Part shown: piece after piece, positions 58,471-64,000 of the stretch | Position numbering within the stretch: the stretch's first letter is position 1 | Layout: each line of letters starts with the position of its first letter | Assembly: GCA_028564705.1 (NCBI GenBank) | Contig: JAPXFQ010000337.1 | Coordinates: 248,001-312,000 of the forward strand | DNA: 64,000 bases | Reading direction: 5' to 3' | Source: Apricaphanius iberus | Taxonomy: Eukaryota; Chordata; Actinopteri; Cyprinodontiformes; Aphaniidae | Position numbers and translations under genes: made by a program | The notes under the pieces: generated by a model | Seen by the model: the letters and a program-made list of their open reading frames with translations, nothing else | Database searches by the model: none | Told to the model about the DNA's origin: nothing

Positions 58471-58960
58471 ATACTGATAAAGACAAGGCAGGGCAACTTC
58501 ATTTGTATGACATTTTCAATAAGGCAAGTGCCTTTACATCATTAGCGGATAAAGTGAAATAAAAGCAACAATAAAAACATAAAACTCAACATTAGAGACA
58601 CATATGACACATTAAAACATATGACAGACTAGCTATTATTAATCATTTACTCAAAGGCAGCTCTAAACAAATGGGTTTTTTGATTTGGTTAAAAGGAATC
58701 CTTTAATCCTAGAAATGTTCTTCCGGTGATAGAAGGCTGAACTTGCTTTTACCTTTATGTGACCCTGAAGGTTCAGGTCTGAGTCCATTGCTACATCTGG
58801 ATTTCGGACCTGATCCGAAGTTTCTAGCCATATCAAGTGAAGGTGTGTGGTGATTCTTGATCATTCCTCTTTAGATCCAAAAATAATTACTTCAATTTTG
58901 TTTCTATTCAGTTAGAGAAAATTATGACACATCCATCTATTGATTTGCTCCATGCATTCA
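58471..58960 (-). mobile_element. Probable LINE 3' region remnant
   Basis: It begins with a tail-like 'caacttcatttgtatgacat' and continues with 'aaaggcagctctaaacaaat' and 'ccaaaaataattacttcaat', which I remember from a common fish LINE-derived repeat on the opposite strand. No open frame; clade not assigned. Confidence 0.35.
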
Positions 58961-60215
58961 CTTAGGGTTTGGATGGGTTTGAAGTCACCTGGTGACATTT
59001 TTTACTTTATTATTTAATGTATTTATTATTTTTATTTATTATTTGCTTTTTTATTAGTTACTTTATTTACCATAATAAATAAAGTTCTGCAAAACCAAAC
59101 CTTTTTCTCTTTAGTGTTATTGTTAAGAAAGGAGCAGCAACACTATTTCTATATTTACAGTAATGTGAAGAGCTTGTTGCACTCTTGTCTAGAAGAAAAG
59201 CAATTTTCCATTTAAATAGATAATCAGAAAAAAAATTAACTAAAGAATAAAACTGAAACTGGATTGGACCTGAATTTGTTTGCTTTTTCAATCGAGTCCC
59301 TTGTGGTGACTTTGTTGTTTTGTGTTACATTAACTGAAATGAAAGGCTTTTGCAAGACTATTGTTTTATCCCTCTGTGAGTTTCATCTCCATGTGAGCAT
59401 CAGAACACACAGTCCTCATATGCCAGCATGACCCACACATCTCATTCCTCAGCTCTCTAAAGCAAAACTAAATCTGCCACATGCATGAAGGCAGAAGGAT
59501 GAGGGCCATTTCATTACTTTGCAGCAGCATCAAGATTTTCTCACAATTTGAGGTACTGCAGCTGTAAAATATTTTCATGTTACCATGCCACTGATCACAT
59601 TTAATTTTCAGACTCGAACATGAAATAGAAATCTTGTGTGACTATGCTTAAACCGCATATCCAGAAGATTTTAATTTCTAGGAATCATGAAAAAAGGGCT
59701 GTTTAGACTTTAGAGCAAAACTATTTTCTGTGAAGCAGACATCCACCTAGTTTAGGTATAGCAGCAGCAGCTGGCCATGGTATGAAGTTGAAGAAAACGT
59801 GAGCTGGTCAGCAAATTGCAACAGTGTTTTGTGAGCCTCACTGCAGTAGTGATTTTTTCTTTTTTATGTATAATCGTATGTTGCTCTCTTTTCGTGGACA
59901 GCATCTTCTCAATTATTTACACCCCTGGTAATAAGTTGAAAAAATCCCTTGTTTTGGCAGTAGCATATTCTTACTCCAAAAAAAGTTAGACATTATTCCA
60001 ACAGTGAACTTTGGAAATGTTCCATCTTCCTCACTGTGTATGGTAGCATAATGATCATGGGTCCTTGTCAGGTTTGTCTGTCCCAGTTATGATAGTTATA
60101 AACTTTTTAATTAATTCAGTTTAATTACTGCTTTGATTTCAGACACAATGATGGTATCTGAAGGTGAGTAGCAATTTCTTGGCCTTTAAAGATCAACACA
60201 CACATCTGTTTTGTT
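58961..60215. other. Non-coding stretch
   Basis: Mostly featureless. 'tttacacccctggtaataag' near 59918 is reminiscent of a mariner-like end but is unsupported by a partner. Confidence 0.45.
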
Positions 60216-60385
60216 TAGCTCAAATCCCAGCTTGAGGTCTTTATGCAAGGACTTCACATGTGCTTCCCATTCTTGAGTAGGTTCTCTGTGGCCACTTTGG
60301 ATTCCTCACACATCTTAAAAAACATGACCGTTAGATTATTTGGTCTTTCAAAATTGCCCTGAGGTGTGTGTGTGTCTGTGTTATG
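60216..60385 (+). mobile_element. Diverged SINE fragment
   Basis: Aligns in order with the 26569 family: 'aaatcccagcttgaggtctt', 'ttcacatgtgcttcccattc', 'aggttctctgtggcc' and 'aaacatgaccgttag'. Both ends are missing and it is the most diverged of the five copies. Confidence 0.5.
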
Positions 60386-60756
60386 TGCCTAGTAGAAATT
60401 TGTATACTCCAAAGAAACAGGAAGTTGTGGATCATTAATTGATAATTCTTTGACAGTCAGATCAATATCAAGGTAAAGGGAAAATGATGAAAAGCTACTG
60501 TAATATTTATTTTATAGGAATATTAGGGGGTATCACCATGGTGACACTAGTTTTTAAGAGAAATTGGTTATTTGAAAATAACCAAAATGCAGGGTAAAAT
60601 GCAACTTAAATACAATAAAGCATTGTCAGACTACAAAAAAGTAAGGTTTCAATTACACAAAGAAATAATACATAAACAGAAACTCTGAAAGAAAATTACC
60701 TAGTCAATATTATTTGCACAGAACTGATGCTTTTAAACATTGTTTCACTTTAACAC
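60386..60756. other. Non-coding stretch
   Basis: Nothing recognised. Confidence 0.5.
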
Positions 60757-60965
60757 TAGATTTACTAAGCCTACGCGAATTTGCTAAAAATCCAGGGCAC
60801 TCGTTCATCAACCATACTTACGCACGGATACGTACGTATTTTGTGCGTAGGAAAAATTATACGCATTGTGTGGTATTTATCAATTTGTACTTGTCTGTAG
60901 AAATTCTCCTAAATATAAGTACAGTTCAGATCGTTTGTACGCACAGCATCTACTGTTAGAACAGA
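60757..60965. mobile_element. Harbinger-like MITE fragment
   Basis: Motifs 'agatttactaagcctacgcg', 'cttacgcacggatacgtacg', 'attttgtgcgtag' and 'tttatcaatttgta' parallel those of the MITE at 22366-23653. Only part of an element is recognisable. Confidence 0.4.
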
Positions 60966-61018
60966 GGAACTGCAACACTGAAACACTTTTAATTTGACAG
61001 AATGTTTCTCTCAGCAGT

Positions 61019-61172
61019 TTATCGCCTCCACCAAGGAGCTCATGTTGGCATCTGTCTGTCTTTTAGCAAAATAACTCAAAAAGTTATGCATGGATGAATA
61101 AACTTTCAAGAAATGTTTGAAATTTGCCAAAAAATACATAATCTAATGTTTGGGGTGATCATGCTTGGAGAT
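61019..61172 (+). repeat. Fragment of an interspersed fish repeat
   Basis: 'atcgcctccaccaaggagct' followed by 'aaaataactcaaaaagttat' and 'tttggggtgatcatg' matches a remembered dispersed repeat of unknown class. Confidence 0.4.
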
Positions 61173-62107
61173 CTTGTCACTCGCAATCTGCGATCTACGT
61201 GCGCAGACCGTCCCCCTTCCCTATTTATTTGTTTGTTACACCAAGCGCTCAAGTTTAATGGGATGCTGTTACACCTTTGATTAAATGGTTTGCAAAATGC
61301 ACCGTAACAACTAAATGGTTCTGTTTATCAGTGAAGCAGGTTGTCGCTTTTTCCTTGCATATTGATGACACCACAAGTGGTGTCTCCAATTATGCAGGGC
61401 CACACAAGTATCAAATATAATGATCGGAGCACCCTCAGTAGGAGATCTAGTCTAGCTGTGAGCTGAGGGATGTTTTATTGTATTTAGTTTGATATTGAAT
61501 CATTTTGGTTGTTTATTTCGAACAGGAACATATCCACTGTCCTGACCGCATTTACTGCCTCTATCACTGTCTCCCAGGCAGAGTTATTATTCTTATAGGT
61601 TTCGTCTGAGCTGATAGAACCAAACAGCAATCTTCATTATTAACTTCTTAAATTTGTTCAAAAAACTTAAGGATTTCTAAAGAAGTTGATATTAGAAAAT
61701 TAAATTATTCACCCCATCTTTTATGTCAGAAATATAACAACTGTGTTTGGGGGGGGGGAGTCTGCAAGTCAGATTAAACCAGGGGGCAAAGGTTTGTTGC
61801 ACGGCTGATCCAAGAGTCATGAATATTTCTTAGATGATATATATGTTTCAAACTTTGTACAACTGAGTCATTACATTAGCATTTACAAGCCATGCTACAA
61901 ACACTTTGTTGGAATGTTTGAAACTGAGTTTCACTGTGTCCAAAAGAGATTCAAAAGCAGAACTTGGTTACAGATTGTATTATTTTTTTCTCACACAACT
62001 ATATAAAAGTTCCAAAACTGGGGTTAGGGTTATCTCGTTGATAATATAAGTTTCAAACTTTGTACAACTGAGCCATTACAATAGCATTTGCAAGCCGTGC
62101 TACAAAC
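61173..62107. other. Non-coding stretch before piggyBac-like exons
   Basis: Upstream exons of the transposase-like gene may lie here, but I could not recognise them. A G run is at 61750-61758. Contains the 58-bp duplication listed separately. Confidence 0.4.
61845..62107 (+). repeat. 58-bp direct duplication
   Basis: 61845-61902 and 62050-62107 match at 54 of 58 positions. Both begin GTTTCAAACTTTGTACAACT and end in GCTACAAAC. The second copy runs straight into the first recognised transposase exon. Confidence 0.9.
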
Positions 62108-62697
62108 CAAGATGCGACGATCGGTGCTGGTAGTAAGAGGAAACCCAGCAGGATAACAGACTACAACCACATGAAGGTATGTGAATGTGTGTGTAATTTT
62201 ACACCAGTGATACAATCTTTTCTGATATGTACTATACAAGCCTATAGAAAAAAGAACATATAATCATGGTTCTGTCTCTCACTTTCTACTTTTACAGTGA
62301 GGTGTTGACGTGTTGGACCAAATGGCGCAGATGTATTCCACAAGAGCAGCAACACGCAGGTGGCCAGTAGCGTTTTTTTTACAATATGCTAGACCTGACG
62401 GCGGCAAATGCCTTCATTCTTTACAAGGTATGTACAGAGTGGAAAGGCAAAAAAAGATTGTTTCTAAGTCTTCTAACAAGTGAACTCTGTTGCTGATTCA
62501 TGCAGCACAAGGCAATAGAGGCAGAAAGAAAGGCTGCTGAAGTTGCTGTGCCAGTAAAGGTATGGACAACTAGGTGTCAGGGGCAAGAGAGTAGCAACAG
62601 GAATCGCAGCAGGTTTACCTGTGCAAGATGTGAAAAATTCACCTGCACCAAATGCAGGGATGAAGGACACTGGGTATGCAAATGCTGCAAAGTTTGA
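62108..62697 (+). pseudogene. piggyBac-transposase-like gene, last three exons, frame broken
   Basis: Exon a (62108-62176) reads SKRKPSRITDYNHMK. Exon b (62298-62427) reads GVDVLDQMAQMYSTRAATRR then WPVAFF, and in the next frame NMLDLTAANAFILYK. Exon c (62506-62697) reads HKAIEAERKAAEV and ends in the Cys-rich CARCEKFTCTKCRDEGHW and CKCCKV. This order (DYN..K, GGVD.LDQM, TRRWP, YNMLD..A.NAF.LYK, terminal CxxC pairs) is the C-terminal half of piggyBac transposases; VD contains the last catalytic Asp. Introns 62177-62297 and 62428-62505 have GT...AG ends. Two defects: TGA in frame at the start of exon b and one extra T in the run 62373-62380. Introns are unusual for a simple DNA transposon and hint at a host-captured gene. 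N-terminal exons were not found. Confidence 0.6.
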
Positions 62698-62747
62698 AAC
62701 ATATGTCTCTAGCGTTGGAAGGTGTATATACAGTAGTTGTGTGAGAA

Positions 62748-62753
62748 AATAAA
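62748..62753 (+). terminator. Polyadenylation signal
   Basis: AATAAA 51 bp after the stop of the piggyBac-like last exon, a normal distance for a terminal exon. Confidence 0.5.
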
Positions 62754-62955
62754 AGTTCTGTTTTTGAATCTCTTTTGGACAATTGTTTGACTATATTCCA
62801 GGGGCCAGATGATTTCAGCATGGTAATAAAAAAATCAAATATGTATTTATTTCATTCATTGCAACATTGAAACTCAGAGCTCAGTTCCACATTTCAACTC
62901 AGTGCAACAAATTTTCCCCCACCTGGCTTGCAAATGCAAATGTACTAGCCCTTAC

Positions 62956-63625
62956 AGGTAATTTTAACACCATTCTACCCACAATCCTGAGGGACAAGCT
63001 GTAGTGTATGGGAGTGGAATATCATCTCCCTTCATGAATCCTGGATTACCTCACGAATCAAACACAGTATGAGAGGACTCGGGGCAGTGTGTCAGACAGA
63101 ATTATCTAAAGTACAGGGGGCCCGAAGGGAACAGTTCTGACACCTTTCCTCTTTACCATCTACACTGCAGACTTCTCATACAACTCTACAAACTGCTCTC
63201 TGCAGAAGTTCTCAGATGACTCTGCAATAGTAGGCCTCATAACTGAGGGAGACGACAAGGAGTACAGAGAACTGACTGAGGATTTTGTGGACTGGTGCAA
63301 GCAGAACTACCTCCATATCAACACTGGAAAGACCAAAGGACTGGTGGTAGATTTTTGCAGGCACAAATATCCTCCACTGCATCCACTGAACATCCAAGGT
63401 ACGGGCGTTGAGGTCGTGGAGACCTACAAGTACCATAGTGTTCATCTGAATAATAAACTGGACAGGACTCATAATACAAAGGCACTTTAAAGGGCAGAGC
63501 AGGCTGTACATGCTGCAGAGGCCAAGATCCTTGGAAGTTGAAACTTGACGCCTTAGAATCTTTTATGACTCTGTAGTGACTTCAGGTTTTTTTTATGGTG
63601 TGGTCTGTTGGGGGCTTGCACCAGG
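62956..63625 (+). pseudogene. Rex1-type LINE reverse-transcriptase fragment
   Basis: Pieces in successive frames: NTILPTILRDKL, ILDYLTNQTQYERTRGSVSD, then FLFTIYTADFSYNS-like sequence, KFSDDSAIVGLI with an altered catalytic box (SDDS, 63211-63222), followed by the 67-codon frame 63287-63490 with DWCKQNYLHINTGKTKGLVV and EVVETYKYHSVHLNNKLDR. Further matches up to about 63610 correspond to the thumb (FYDSVV). Several frameshifts and stops. 5' and 3' truncated; same family as 39005-40180 but a different part of the RT domain. Confidence 0.7.
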
Positions 63626-64000
63626 ACTAATTGTTTCTATTAATTGTTAATGGTTACATTATATAGTTGTACTTGACATAAAACACTTGTTTTTACTAGT
63701 CCGGCTCAAAAAGGAAATATTTTATATAGGGTACATCGATCAAGCTCTCTACTTACTCATTTTAGTTCTGAAACATTTTCTTTTTTCATTTTTTACATAT
63801 CTTTACTTGGAATGCCAATAAATGAAGAGATTGCTGTAAATGACTTACTACTCTGAATCTGAAAAAAATAACAAGCTTCTCAAGTTCAGACTCCTTTACT
63901 TTAATCCTCAGGGGAACACCATTGCGAGCAATACATCCAATTATAAAACGAGTTTGTACTCTGCACAGTAATCTGCCTCATCATGTTGTCTCACTGAATT
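63626..64000. other. Non-coding stretch to window end
   Basis: Nothing recognised. Confidence 0.5.

Overview
The window looks like non-coding chromosomal DNA of a ray-finned (teleost) fish. It is AT-rich with short frames everywhere, and it carries a typical fish repeat set: L2, Rex1 and L1 LINEs, a jockey-superfamily LINE, Tc1/mariner relatives, hAT-like and Harbinger-like MITEs, and two kinds of tRNA-derived SINE. I found no intact host protein-coding gene, rRNA, tRNA or CRISPR array. The host-gene candidates are one 48-bp exon-like segment (15094-15141) and the 3' end of a spliced piggyBac-transposase-like gene (62108-62697), which has a frame break.

Region by region. 1-5018 is essentially empty. 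5019-10392 is a dense nest: a Tc1 remnant holds an L2 fragment, one SINE is split by two hAT-like elements, and a second SINE (minus strand) is split by a composite of three MITE pieces. 10393-21819 is sparse, with Tc1 remnants at 13762-14253 and 18371-18815 and a TTAA-flanked MITE at 19231-19743. 22190-27770 is a decayed two-ORF LINE, split in ORF1 by a Harbinger-like MITE and in ORF2 by a SINE with a perfect 12-bp target duplication. 27773-41378 is mostly empty, with a solo-LTR-like block (34145-34397), LTR-like sequence (36296-38365) and a deleted Rex1 (39005-40180).

41379-45117 is the best preserved element: an L2-clade LINE whose endonuclease and reverse transcriptase share one frame, broken by a single TGA. 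46963-52411 is a rearranged L1: the 3' end of ORF2, then very GC-rich sequence, then an inverted reverse-transcriptase block that repeats about 190 bp of the first part, flanked by 57-bp direct repeats with a 16-bp hairpin at one junction. 52412-64000 holds further SINE, L2 and Rex1 remnants and the piggyBac-like exons.

The recognised coding regions serve retrotransposition (endonuclease nicking plus target-primed reverse transcription) or DNA transposition, and every copy here is truncated or mutated. The MITEs and SINEs would depend on proteins made elsewhere in the genome. The points most worth checking are the L1 inversion, the repeated use of SINE copies as insertion sites, and the intron-bearing piggyBac remnant. 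Family names come from remembered motif patterns, since no search could be run.
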